DNA of 64,000 bases from Ilyonectria destructans (Eukaryota; Ascomycota; Sordariomycetes; Hypocreales; Nectriaceae), in assembly GCA_020740775.1 (NCBI GenBank), contig JAHEWK010000019.1:1116001-1180000 (forward strand), in the 5' to 3' direction. Each line of letters starts with the position of its first letter. Position 1 is the stretch's first letter. Shown in pieces: positions 33,538 to 45,389 of the stretch. The position numbers were made by a program, and so were the translations under genes. Under the pieces are notes generated by a model that made no database searches, was not told the origin of the DNA, and saw only the letters and a list, made by a program, of their open reading frames with translations.

Positions 33538-35166
33538 TTATTTATTACCATATCTAAATACGCGTCCGAGAAGCTCGTTGAGTGAGGTTGGTGCTGATTC
33601 GGATTTGGAACGGTACCATTTGGAGCCTAAAGAACTTTCCTTGCTCGATATACGGCCTCCGCTGTTTCCGCGGCTATGGATGCGGAGGACGCCAAAGAGT
33701 TTATATTCTTCTACGTTATGGTGATTAAAGTAAGAGTGCATGGGGGTACCAAGCCGAGGAGACTGAGTAGGCTCAAGAGGTAGAGGAATCTGGTAGAGTG
33801 GGGGAAGTTGAAGAGGGTCAGGTTTGGCTGCTCTTCGAGGATTGGGGGCCGACCTCTTGGTAAGCACAGGACCAGGTTTTGAGCCAGCCATAGGAAGGTG
33901 GGTGGCAGATCGACTCGTCGCTAAGACAACAGAGATTGGCCCTTCAAGAGGTAAAGTCTTGGGACTGGTCTCTGAAATTGCTGTTCTTCGACTCCCCAGG
34001 TAGCTGGTCTTAGTGCCGGACCCAAGAGATGCTCCTGCCGGTCGACGGCCACGAGCAGTGAGCTTAGGACGGGACTTTTGAGATGCCGTAGTAGGTCGAC
34101 GGGCAGAAGCAGCGGCCTTATGGGAGGTCCCTGAGTATGTTTTAAGTCGAAGGTCCTTTGGTGAGGATGGCTGACAGGAGATGGGAGTATTTTTATCCCA
34201 GTCGTACTCCACCGGGGGCAAGAAAACAGCCAAACCTGAAGGGCTTCTAGTCGAAGGCTGGGCAACCTCGACTTCGGTATGCATAATGACCTCATCGAGG
34301 GGATGGATGAAAATTTGACGATAAGAGCCTGTATCCGATTTTTGAACTGGAGAGTTCCTGGCAACCGGTGCGAGGTGTTCCAGAATATCTTCCTTGTGGA
34401 GCTCCTCAATTGCCTTCTCTTTCTCCTTAGATAAGTCGTGATCAGCGATATTTCGATGAGCTTGCTTAGTGGCGGTGGCACCGGAGCGCGGTAGCCGATT
34501 GGGTTTATGCGTCTCCCGACAGGACTGCCACGAAGGTGTGAGAGATGTAGTCCTTGGAGTAAAAGCCATAAGATTTAGAAAGGGCGAGTAGGTTATCTCG
34601 GCCTTTCGGGCCCGGGGTCGAGTGTTTTGGGGGTTCCAAGCTGGGGCTTGACGATCCTCCACCTCTCGGGGCACCTGTTGTGGTACTGTTCGGGGTCGAG
34701 CTTGTGTGGGGATTTTAGGAAGTGGTTTGTTTGGGGGTGGTGATGGTTGTTCTAGTGATTGAAGCTCGGTAGGGGACAGTAAGGTCGGATATTGTGTCTT
34801 CAGGAGGAGGGGCTTAACATCTTCTTTGGTATCACCAGGGCCAGGCCTAAAGAGGATATCCCAGATGTCTTTGGAGGTTTGGTGGTGCTGATAATCATCC
34901 CCGTGAGAAGTCTCTGAGTCGGTTCGGTTGTCAAGGTGTCCAGGTGAAGGGCCATTGGATTCAACTGATCCCCTGCCCTTGGGTCTGGAGCCTTGACCGG
35001 GGCTCTTCTGCGAGCTTGGCTCGGCACATGGGCGTGTAGTGTTGCCCTGGGAGAAGCGCTTGGGGACCGGTGTTGGGTTTAACTCCCGGCTTGGCTGCTT
35101 GGTGAGGCTGCCCATGGCGGGAAGAGGATGAAGACAGTGTAGGTGTAGATTGAGATGAGGTGGCAA
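33538..35166 (-). CDS. large intrinsically disordered protein, unknown function
   Basis: A single uninterrupted 542-codon minus frame, the longest of its kind in this region. The product is rich in Pro, Ser, Thr, Arg and Lys, with PPPNKPLPKIPTQ and many SP/TP and RRP motifs, and shows no transmembrane helix or catalytic motif. Met18 (MGSLTKQPS) is an alternative start. One more ordered stretch lies around residues 240-330 (DHDLSKEKEKAIEELHKEDI, then QIFIHPLDEVIMHTEVEVAQ). The length without a stop in DNA of ordinary composition argues for a real gene, but the protein is unrecognised and an unseen upstream exon is possible. Confidence 0.6.
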   Translation of the reverse strand: MPPHLNLHLHCLHPLPAMGSLTKQPSRELNPTPVPKRFSQGNTTRPCAEPSSQKSPGQGSRPKGRGSVESNGPSPGHLDNRTDSETSHGDDYQHHQTSKDIWDILFRPGPGDTKEDVKPLLLKTQYPTLLSPTELQSLEQPSPPPNKPLPKIPTQARPRTVPQQVPREVEDRQAPAWNPQNTRPRARKAEITYSPFLNLMAFTPRTTSLTPSWQSCRETHKPNRLPRSGATATKQAHRNIADHDLSKEKEKAIEELHKEDILEHLAPVARNSPVQKSDTGSYRQIFIHPLDEVIMHTEVEVAQPSTRSPSGLAVFLPPVEYDWDKNTPISCQPSSPKDLRLKTYSGTSHKAAASARRPTTASQKSRPKLTARGRRPAGASLGSGTKTSYLGSRRTAISETSPKTLPLEGPISVVLATSRSATHLPMAGSKPGPVLTKRSAPNPRRAAKPDPLQLPPLYQIPLPLEPTQSPRLGTPMHSYFNHHNVEEYKLFGVLRIHSRGNSGGRISSKESSLGSKWYRSKSESAPTSLNELLGRVFRYGNK

Positions 35167-37530
35167 TTGAGATAAATGTAGGCAGTGGTTGGGTGTGAAG
35201 GGTTAGATTCAATCTAAGAGAACGGGCGGCGTGACATTCAAATAGTCGAGTGGTAGACAGAGAGAGGACTCAAAGGAGTGCTTCTGAGAGGTAACTGGTC
35301 TCGTGGGGTCATGGACACATGGCGTTGATGTATGTGCTTGTGTTCAAGTTGATCACGAGACCCCCCTCCTCGAGCGTGATAGAGATATCAAGAGGGGCAT
35401 TCCTACTTAGAGGGGCCAATGCATCTTCAACTATCGCTCCTGCCAGAAACGCAGATATAATCCATTGTTTACTTGCCCAAGAAGGCTGGGCCAGAAATCT
35501 GGAATTTGGCCTGGGCCCCGAAGTCGTAGCTGCCTGTCCTGTAACCCCGTGCGTCAAGGAGTGCGAGGAAGGTTTGCACTTACCAGTTGAGTGATTTACA
35601 CCTGACGATCAGTCACCCAGCCTTGCGGGGCAGGTGGTCTGAGCAAAAGCACTTGCGTAAACTACGGCATGCTTTCCATTGTAATTGATCCAGCTCTAAT
35701 GCACCTCTCAGCCAAGTGGCCTTAGCAAGGGCTGCGAGAAGAAAAGACAGGAAATAACGGCCCAAAGCGCACCCGGAGGCGGAGGAGGGAGGGAGGTGAA
35801 GGGTTTAGAAAAAGCAAGCTCGTGGCACAGAGATCGACGAGGGGCAGTCCGGCAAAGTAACAAAGATAAGAAGCACACTACACACTTGACAATTAAGTTT
35901 TCTTAGCTTGTCTGATAAACAATATACTTCTATTAATATGGCATGTTCTACTTGCTTTCAGATGGCGTCAGCGAGACCAATTCTTACTAAGCAGCTGTTA
36001 TTTATCTGCCTAGATGTTTTGGGGGCGTTATTGTCCCTGTCAAATACCAGCAGTAACGAGGAGCTCTCGGTGTACGTTAGAAAGGCTACCAATCGATTAG
36101 ATCCATAGCCCGAGGTCGAGACACGGCTTAGACGGGGTACATCGTACAGCGGAGGCAGTGATCTGCGAGTAGTCGGTGAACAAAAACTCACAAAATGGTG
36201 CTAGGTTCACTCTTCAGTCTGTATCCAGGGCGCAGTTAGACCGTTTTCTGTCACGGGGTTGGTTTGTCCTCAGATTTGGATATCGACAAGTGCGGCGATA
36301 CTAGGCTCAGGGTCCATGTGGCTACAGCTCGTGATGCTCCTACGGTGAACAACGTGTTAACTCTCTGCTCGGTCAGCTTGAGAGTTGTGTCCGGGATGTG
36401 ATGAAGTGATGAAGTGAGGAAGTGCAAACAGGTTTCTGAGGGTCCGTGTGTATGCCTATCTTTCAATCCACCTGCATCCAACCTTCCATCCCTGCAAAAG
36501 TCTTTCCTAAAACGCTAGGAGAGACAAGGAGAAAACAGGAGGGGAGGGTAAGAACCGAGATCTGAGGGTCCTAGCGATTGCCTCTATGAGCACTCCCTAG
36601 GAGTGTTGCGGGTGTGTGGTATATGTAAAGTGTCTATTCGCCAGACTGCCCCTCCTATACAAGGTAAACACAAAGAAATTGACTTATTCTTTCCATTTGG
36701 GGATAAATATGCGAACACCTAAGCTGTACAGTCCAAGGAACTAAGGGCGAAGCAGTACCACCCCCTAGAGGTCGGTGGAAGATAGGCCCGTCGATCACAC
36801 CGTATGTCTGACCCTGACATAACAACCCCGCTTTGGCCTGGTGTTGAACAACGAGCTGCTGAATCGGATTTGCCATGGCTTCTGTTCTCGGCGCCGCCCA
36901 GTGGATTAAGAGGCGTCATGGTGCTGACTGGCTTGGGCCGTGCCCTTTCGTTCCCACCCTGTCCAGGCTCCAATGGCTAGCTAGCGGGCTCGCGCTTTGG
37001 CCCTCGCGCTCAAAGAGTAGTGGCCTTTAGACACCGGCATTACAAGCATGATGCGGCGATCCTTACAGGGCCATCCGCTCGGTGCTGTGGAGCGGTCACA
37101 GCCAGGATTGGTCTCGACTAGGTTTGTCGTGTCCCAATCCAGATCAAACCCAACACCCTTGGTTTTAGCCTACAAGCCTCCTCGTGGGTAGTCCGTACCG
37201 CGAAGAGAATTCCATCATTGAAGGCGGTAATTCTATTGACTTGGATGATTACGAGGAAATGAGACAGGCGGCGTTCATGCTGCAAGCTATTCGCCAGGAT
37301 TTCAGGACGGACTAATCCGCAGGCACGTCGGTCACCTCAGGAGACTAACGCTTCTGGCGAAAGGACTGCAGATCGTGGACTCGACTTGAGAAGCTCGAGC
37401 CATAGAGCACCTTGTATTTGTTGTATTTCATGTCGGTGTTGGGCTGATTTCCCAGCACTTTGAAAGATGACCCAGCTTTTTGGCACACACCTCGCAGGCT
37501 TCCGCAGACATCTCTCCTCCGCTTGCCCTG
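35167..37530. other. no supported gene
   Basis: Contains only short frames. A plus stretch ending near 37315 (IDLDDYEEMRQAAFMLQAIR) looks protein-like, but no start, exon partner or family was found. The part near 35170-35400 would be the promoter side of the disordered-protein gene. Confidence 0.35.
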
Positions 37531-39639
37531 TCATCTGAGCCAGCCCATGTCAGTGCCACGAGCACATGCCGGTGGACTTTGCTGCTCGGAGACTTGCCAC
37601 AGAGGCTTGAGCCTCATGAGCAGCAGGATTGAGGTGAGACAGCTCCCAAAAATGGGCACAACCCCGACAATAGCGCCTCTCTTCCACCACTTGTCGACAT
37701 CAAAGTAGTCCCTGTAGAAGACGGAATTCGCAAAGTCCATATAGCCGGCCAGGGCCGACTTGCATACACAATCGTTGAATACACCACTAATCTGGTTTGT
37801 ATAAGTATAAAGCCGCATTGGCGCTCGACGTGGAAGATGAGGGCCTTTTCTTACATGGGCGAAAAGGATGAAGATCAGCGACAAAGTCGAGACGACGTTG
37901 AGCAGGTGGCAGAATGCCTGTAGCCGCAGCCCGGGATGCTTGAACCCCGGCAGAGAGTGGAGGACCCAGGGGAGCGTGCTGAGAAGACCGTACGTCAAGT
38001 ACGAGCCCGACCAACAGCCCCAGCCAACGGTCGGGGTGTTGTACGCAATCATGGCCGCCATGCCGACATCGACCCAAACCAGGCCGAGCGACACCAGAGA
38101 TAACAGCCGCCATGATCCCGGTCTGTGCCCCGCCAGCTTCCTGCAGGCTTGCTTGGCAATCTCGTCCGGAGGTCGCATCTGTCTGTCGTCAGAGTGGCTG
38201 TCGTATACGCTTAGCAACACGGCATGAGCGAGGCCGCGGTAGCCTATCTCGCGGCCTTGTCCAACAAACTCCAGTATATCGTGGTCGAAGAGAGCGCCTT
38301 CCGGCTGTTCGATGTACTCCAATATATAGCTGGCAGCTCCCGACTGCCGTTCGGTGCTCTCACTCCCCTGATCATCGGCTTGTCTCGCTTGTTGCTGGCA
38401 CACAAATTTTGTAAAAGATTTACACTCATTCTCTTTCTCTTGCGACCACCAGTCAATCTCGCCGGCGTCCTGTGCTTGACTTTGCGATGTCGCCCATCTC
38501 TGGACGGCGTCGACATTCCAAAGCCACCGGACGAAGAGTGTCCTACGCATCAAGAGTCAACTCAGTCACAGGTCAAAATGCAAGGGAGAGCAACTCCCCA
38601 GAGCGGATCGAGCCTCACTTGGTCCGATCAGCTGACACTGGGTTGCGGTCGAGGATCGTAAACAAAACCATCAGTGGCAGCCAGCTAACGAGGATGCCGA
38701 GGGCCAGCGAATGCGCGGTTGTCCGCTCGCCGAGATCGGCGAAGGCAAAGACCAACGAGACACCGAAAGCGACAAAGAAGACGAAAATGCTGACCAAGGA
38801 GGGGTAGACTCCCCGGCGGCGCAGCATCCGCAGCTGGAAGGCCATCTCCTGGAGGAGCTCCCTGGTTTTCGACTGCGCCGCGGGCGCGTCTAGCTCCGTG
38901 CCGCCGGATATTAGAGGCCGGAACAGGCCGTAAGTTAAGACCGCCAGGAGCCTGCCGTGCAGGCGGTCGGGTGACCTGAGCTTGAATTGACCGAGAACAC
39001 TGAGGACGTAGTAGGCGTCCCGCTTCACCTGTTGGAGTTCGTTGTCGCTAGAAACGCCCATGCCTGACGGCAACGTTGCGTGCATGCACTTACGAATCTG
39101 GTGGATATTGAACAGAGTCGCGGCCAGAGCCGTCTGGGGCGAGCCGAGCCAGTTGAGGAGGGCGGCCAGCGTCTTCGCCAACCTTCCCTCGTGCCAGGGC
39201 GCGCCGTCATTTCTGACGTGCTGAGATTCGTAAGGAAGTGCCGCGAGCAAGGCGATGATTGGCAAGACCCAATTGGAAGTGATTCCGAGTGCCAAATTTT
39301 TATCTTGATACCAGTACCAATCGGTGGGGTCTTGACAGAGAACTCGGCAACCTTTTTGTCGCGTCAGTCCCCAAACGGGGCTCTTCTCCTTTTCCAGCCT
39401 GGCAACTGACCTTGTGTAGTGATGGTAACAAATGCGCTGCGATTGAATAGAGGATTCATCCCCATAACAGGCCCGTAGTAGACAAACTGTTCGATCTGTT
39501 CTCGTGTAAAATCCTCAGTGTCGGTTCCATTCCAGATCTTCTCAGCGCGGGGCTGGCAGACGCTGAAGTTTTGGCTCCGTGTGGGGTGCGGGAGGACGGC
39601 AATGGCTAAGAGAGACGACTCGAGGGCGAGGCGCCGCAT
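37531..39639 (-). CDS. multi-pass fungal membrane protein, three exons
   Basis: Exons at 39639-39411, 39351-38619 and 38542-37531 join in frame to 657 residues. Intron 1 (39410-39352, 59 bases) has GTCAGT, CTGAC and AAAAAG; intron 2 (38618-38543, 76 bases) has GTGAGG, a CTGAC-like branch and CGTAG. Exon 1 gives a signal peptide (about 22 residues) and an NxS/T-rich segment with FVYYGPVMGMNP. Across intron 1 the frame reads TTQGCRVLCQDPTDWYWY and enters ITSNWVLPIIALLAALPYES, the first membrane helix. Later helices include YPSLVSIFVFFVAFGVSLVF, SWLPLMVLFTILDRNP and GIVGVVP-like segments near the end, with SGVFNDCVCKSALAGYMDF conserved. This is a recurrent Aspergillus membrane family without known function. 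Shadows on the plus strand are ignored. Confidence 0.85.
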
Positions 39640-42102
39640 TTTGGAGACCTCCCAGGCGACGAGAATGCTGCTCTGCTACAGATGTGTAACGCCGATGTCT
39701 TATGGAGCAATTGCTTTGGCTCCACTCGCCTTTTGGCAGGTTTTCTATTTGTATAAGATCATCTGGGCGCCAAGAATAGGGGATGGGGGAGCTGGACTGA
39801 ACTGTTGAATGAGTCCAAGCCACGCATTTCGCTTCGAGGGCAGCGCGACCGCCGTCGACGCTAATACGGGAGAGGGAATGAGGATAAGGACTATATACGA
39901 GCTGACGATACGCTAGGGGGGAGGACGTAACTGGTTACAGCAGCTTGCGGGACATGCCACGGGATGAGGTGGCAATGCAGACAGATCTTTGTCCCGCAAG
40001 GCTGCCTGGACTGCCCCGGCGTGCATAAAGTGGCGGATTCGCTGACTGGAAAACTGCTGAGACACACCGGGGCGGCGATGAGTCGCCGTGTGAGGAACGA
40101 TGCTAGTACACTTATTGAGCTTATTAGCTCCGTCCGTAGGCGGCAATATTATTCGTACGTAATTGACAGTGATCGAACGCACCTTCTCTGTAATGGGCAC
40201 CAACCAAATCACCATAGGTATGTCTTGCGGATTGCGGTTTATGATCACGTTGGGAAGAGGCTGGGCATGTAGATCGAGTTTGTTCCAGGACCGAGCCTGT
40301 TCTGGGGTCAAGTTCATTCCAAGACGCTCACGACCAAATTTGGATATGCAGATTTAAGACCGCGGGTATCCCGGAACCGAGACTGTCCAAGACCGAGTTT
40401 GTTCCAATACGCCTGGGTTGCCCGTCAGATGAGAAGATATGGACCTGAAATCTACTTCAGATCTAGGCTTGGTCGTCTGGGACTATGTACTTCCTGCTTT
40501 TTAATCGTTGATCTTACCGTTGATACGTTAAAGGATAAAATTGCTTGTTCATACCTCGCAGCGAAAGCGTTGTCTTTTAGTGCGACACAGGCCCATTTAG
40601 TGATAGCCGATTTATACGGTCATTATACACTGGCGAAATATCCGCAGGAAATCTAGTCGGGAGTAATTCAGAGCCATCACTTTGCCCACATCTTTTTCTC
40701 TCATCGTTTGTTCAAACTAGCCCTATCTTTCTTTTTTTGCCTTTCTTAAAGCTCATTTAATCCCACAGCAGTCAACTAAAGACATAAGTAAAAGTGATAA
40801 TAAGTATACTTTGATAGGCTAACTAGCATCAGATGTTAATCGCTATTAGTCCCAATTTTCTGAGCAGAAAAATCAATTATTCGTCCAGACCTAGACACCC
40901 ACGCTCACGTTTATATTACATATGACACCTTCATACAGGGATGGCGAGCATCAACGGCTACATACACAGGATAGGCACGGTGGAGGCAGACATGAGGGAC
41001 GGTGGATAAGCAACAGGGACGATAGAGCATTTCCTGTTCCGCTGTACTAATTGGGACTTACAGCGCGAGAGCATGAGACAGGTCGAACAAACAAAGATGG
41101 AAAATCTCTTATTTTTCTAGGTGGAAAGGCGGCATTGGATGATGATGAATGGAATAAGGACGTTTGATGCAGTCAGACCCAATATACTAACCACTTTTAC
41201 TTAGCGACCAAACCTTGCAATACTTGCATCAAACAGCCTCCAGTTGACAGACCAGGATTCAGCTGCTAAGGACAGGATGCTGACTACTTGAAGAAATTGG
41301 CCTCCAATCAGGCTTGTCAGATCAAGTCAAACGTGGGAGCAAACAAATGACAGATGAGAAAACTGAGACATTCAGAGATCTTGGCCAAAGTGTTAAACGT
41401 AACTAGCTTAGCGCGCTGGCTCTGTGAGGTTCAGTCCTCCCAGGCATAATAAATTTTATCCACCCAACCCGCCTTCACCAGCGCGTGCCGCACAGCCGCA
41501 TTAAGGGCGACAAGAACTCCCACGCTAGCCAACTCTCTCGACAGTACAGACTATGCACTAACCGACAAGTGGTTGATTAGTTCTTGGCTGTGGTACGTCG
41601 GGCTGCGACTTGAAAGGCTCGGCCGTCGACAGGGTGAGATTACTCCATGCACGACCTTGAGCGAAGGCGTTGCACAGCCATCTGCCACAACTGAAGCTGA
41701 CGCCTGTCACCAAGGTCCAGAACGGGGTCCCGTCTTTTAGGGCGTCAAAGCGCAAAATTCAGTGTAGGGTAGACGGATTACACTACAATCTAATCAAATC
41801 GTACCCTGTAGGGCAACCAGGCTTCGAAACGAGGCAACGACGCTAATGCTTGTTAGCCATTCAGGCAAGCGCATAATGAGCAATTGTTCAACAGCTGAGC
41901 GAGCAAAACAGGTGGCACTGCCAGCTGCTTATTAGGCTCCGAGGAGAAGGACCAGACGAGAATGACGAACACATGTAGATAGAAGCCTGGTAGTGTCTGT
42001 CGTGTAAGCCCTCCTTTGGTTTGGATGTTAATATTTGTCGCCATAATTGCCCTTGTCCGCGAGTCCCACCGCCCCTAGTCTGTCCTGTGTGATGCGACAT
42101 CT
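39640..42102. other. no supported gene
   Basis: The left end is the promoter side of the membrane-protein gene. A (G)ACCGAGxxTGTTCxx motif is loosely repeated at 40270-40410. A minus peptide near 41540-41430 (ELASVGVLVALNAAVRHALV) looks protein-like but is isolated. The rest is uninformative. Confidence 0.35.
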
Positions 42103-42402
42103 GTGGCAACCTTTCCGTCCTCGCGCCAGTCCCCCTCCCCTCATTTTCCCCACGGGAGGGCAATTGAGATTGTGGCAGAAGCAGGGCCGCCAGATCAGAC
42201 CGACCTCGCTCACGAACCCACGCTGACTTTTACTGCCGCAGTCAACCTCGACGACTTCCGCCTGTTAAAAGTCGTCGGCCGAGGCGCTTTTGGAAAAGTG
42301 CAAATTGTCGAGCGTAAAGATACCAACCTGCCCTTTGCCCTTAAGTATATTCGCAAGGATAAAGATATCCCACCGACTCGCTTGTTTCTCCGTCCCAACT
42401 AG
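42103..42402 (+). pseudogene. AGC-family serine/threonine kinase, N-terminal fragment
   Basis: The frame carries the start of an AGC kinase domain of the YANK type: NLDDFRLLKVVGRGAFGKVQ, with the glycine loop GRGAFGKV at about residues 59-66, then IVERKDT and FALKYIRKD with the ATP-binding lysine in ALKYI. Conservation stops right after IRKDKD; the family continues through helix C, but here 11 unrelated codons and a stop follow, then AT-rich DNA. It therefore lacks the catalytic HRD and DFG loops and cannot be an active kinase. A frameshift or insertion at about 42365 is likely. Confidence 0.75.
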
Positions 42403-43552
42403 CCCTTCGACTTCTATCCTATAGTTTCCGTCTCGATGATATTGCCTCCCTCAGCCTTAAAGTTCTATCTCTTTAGATGGCTCAATATATATACTTCTAT
42501 ACTAACTACTATACTATAACTGCAGTTATTGTTACAGGCTGAGGCCTGGGTTCGGGTTCCAGCTTTGCCGGAACCCAGCTAACTGAGAAGTGGGGCGACT
42601 TATCGGCGAAGTAGCGGCGAAGCCCGGACTTCGCCTATACCTTCACCTATCTTATCCTAGCGACTATATTACTATTTAGCAACGAGGAAAGGGGTTCCCT
42701 TCTTCTTCTTCTTCTCTTCTCTTTAGCTTTAGATAGACAATCCTACGGCAACAGCCTGTTGAACAAACTCCTGTCCAGCCTTTCACACCTACAGTCTGTA
42801 CTCTAATTATTGTGATGGTGCTGACAGGCACTCTGGAGTTTAATGATATTAGGTCTAGCCTGCTAGCCTAGATACTACTTAAAGGATAAGCTCGGCCTCT
42901 GCTAGGAAGGGCATGCTTTTTCCCTTTTTCAATTTTGGAACTTTTTCGAGACAGTCTTTGTCGTTGCTTTGCCATTTGACCAGCTGTCGCAGCAGCTTTT
43001 ATCCCTTCGTTCTTATTTCATTCTATCTTATCACATTTAGAAGCATCTGATCAAGCGCTTACCCATTCCTTTTACTGAAATCCCTCACTGGTCTTAGCTG
43101 CAAGACCTTCTTTCGACCCGAACTCTAGGGTATCTCAGACTCTTGCTGTCGCGGGCCCTGTCCGCACTAAGCACTTCTCCCACCAACAAATTATATATTT
43201 ACTAACTATAAGGTAGAATATTACTTTGGATATTACTAGCTAGACTCTAATAAGTAAGTCTAATACTCTAATCTATCTTACTTCTAAAGTATATACTGAA
43301 AAGAGATATAATATTTTAGCAGCAGAAAGAGACAGGAACAACACCCAACTCATTAACTTACCCTAGGGGAGATGCACAGAAGGTCGTCGCACAGGCGTCT
43401 TGAATGGTCAGCCCGAAGCTGCACCAGACTACGCGTATGGGGTCGGATTGATCTGAGTCTTATGTCTCCTGATAGGGAAGCATCTCATGAGAAAGGATCT
43501 CAGGTCGGTCGCAGGAAATTCCGCTGGCAAGGCTTCAATAGAATCTGCGGCA
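42403..43552. other. AT-rich, repeat-like DNA
   Basis: AT-rich tracts with (CTT)n near 42700. A hairpin-capable GGGTTCC..GGAACCC pair lies at about 42558-42578. No open frame of note. Several segments look like decayed transposon sequence, but no family is recognisable. Confidence 0.4.
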
Positions 43553-43839
43553 GCCCGATATCCGAGGGATGTCAAAGATAGAGGTTGGACAAGGAAAGTG
43601 ATAACAGTCAAAATAGACTCAAATAAATCTCTCAAAAATAAAGGCAACAATTTAATAGATTCTCTAGCTGTCTCGAGTCCTCACAGTCTCTCTGACTTCT
43701 AGGGAAAATCTCTGAAGAAGTGAAAATCGATGTTTCTCTCTGTGCAGCCCCTGACCTTCCCTTTTAACCTTATCCGGACCCTCCTTGGGCATCCCTGCTA
43801 GCAACCAGCTAGCCCAAGCATTCCCAACCGCCTGTCACA
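43553..43839 (-). repeat. LTR-like terminal repeat, copy 1
   Basis: Closely matches 60179-60466 in the same orientation over about 287 bases. On the minus strand it begins TGTGACAGGCG at 43839, with the TG start of an LTR. Shared landmarks are GCTAGCTGGTTGCTAGCAGGG, AAGGGAAGGTCAGGG and a CTTCTTCAGAGATTTT block. No coding sequence of a retroelement is attached on either side. Confidence 0.7.
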
Positions 43840-43981
43840 ATATCTATATAGATTAATAGTTATTAGGTATTATATTCTATAAGTATATCTATAATAAGAT
43901 ATACCTTAATAGTTATATATTCCTCTCTAAGCAGATAATATTACTCTTACCCCCTGTAAGGGTTAGCTTCACCAGGGTGAT

Positions 43982-44142
43982 TGATGCGTGCAGCTAGCCG
44001 TATCCTAGGGATGCCTGGCAAGCCAGACATCTACTGAGCAGTTAGCCGTCGTATAAGACAATCTGCTCAGCTTATCCATAGACAAGACATCTTACTTTCT
44101 ACACAGAACCTGACCCCCATGGTCCACATGACCCACGCATCA
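43982..44142 (+). repeat. 161-base element, copy 2, with target duplication GTGAT
   Basis: Nearly identical to copy 1 (6607), with only a handful of differences, and flanked by GTGAT at 43977-43981 and 44143-44147. Same TGATGCGTG..CACGCATCA ends and internal palindrome, with one mismatch in the palindrome here. Confidence 0.9.
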
Positions 44143-44147
44143 GTGAT

Positions 44148-45389
44148 GCACGAAGATCCGAAGGTAGGGTCCGCTGTATTGTAAAGTGTTCACTTGTCAA
44201 GTGCAGAGATTGCACTCGACGAATAGAGCTATAGACACTATATCATGTGACCTCGCTCTAGGGTGGGGTGAGGCGCTGTCCCTTATCGCCCCAACTCTCA
44301 CACCCCCTTCTATATACTAAATAAGCAGAACTAACTCTAAGAATATAACTCTTTAACTATAGCTCTAAAGATTCCTTCAGCTTATAAATCTAAACTGCTA
44401 ACCTTAAATACTCAATCACCCAGCCCTCTATATTACTTACCTGCCTCTATACAATCAGCTCCACCCTTAACTCTAACTAAGAAACTCATATAGATTTAAT
44501 ATAGAATAATTTCACTCATTATAAATTCTTTAAGCTCTTTAACTTTATGCTCCTCAAATAGAAGCAGATCAAGCTGATTTTTACTCCCTCCTCCTATAAA
44601 ACCAACTTAAATATCACCTACAATATAGAAGAACTACTCTTAGATATAGTACTACTTAAGGCTTGAGTAAGACACCAGAAGCTAAGAAAGCAGTTAAAAG
44701 AGGAAGCAACCAATAAGGAGATTCGCAAGGATGAGCTATATCGGATGATTGAGACCGACTTTCGGCCGTTTGACTACACTGTGGCTGCATCTATAAAGTG
44801 AGGTGGCCCATCCTTTAGACTTGTAGCCGTGTGCTAACCCCAACATAATCACTGAAGCTACCCAAGATCTTGAGGATGAAACGCAAACCGACCCTAACAA
44901 CGCTTTTCAGGCCATCACGGCTGATGAGACTACCCCATTATCATAGATCAACGAATCATATGTCCCACTGGAGGCGTTGAGGTGACTGTCGATAGAGGTG
45001 GTAGCTGGTCAGAGTTGGCACGTTGGGATGCGACCCTACCGACGGATGCCAATAATGCCGCTGAGGGGGAGAATGAGAGCTTAGGCAGCATGTTTGGATT
45101 CCTGAACAAGAAAGGGTGGAACAACAGCATGAAACCCAAGAAGAGGGGTGTGTTGGGCAAGAAAGGCGCCCGAGCTGTGATCGGCTAGAGACGACTCGCA
45201 ATGGGCCATTTGCGCATCGGCGACGATGGATTGATACCCAGTCTCTATAGTATCTATAATTGAAGGAGATCTTGGGAGCGCTAAGTGTGTTGCTAGTGAT
45301 ATACTATTTTATAAGTCTCGACCATCTGACGGACGGATCGCTCATCTGAGCTAAACCTGACCTTTACTATAGAGTTGTGTCGTTGAATC
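44148..45389. other. AT-rich then mixed DNA, no supported gene
   Basis: About 44280-44660 is AT-rich with stops and C-poor on one strand, like a RIP-mutated repeat. From 44700 to 45200 composition is normal and short frames occur, for instance a plus peptide ending NKKGWNNSMKPKKRGVLGKK, of unknown origin. Confidence 0.35.

Noticed and set aside
41400..41450. Possible tRNA from a T-arm-like GAGGTTCAGTCCTCC
   Set aside because: No matching acceptor stem, D-arm or anticodon arm could be drawn upstream, so it is only a short hairpin.
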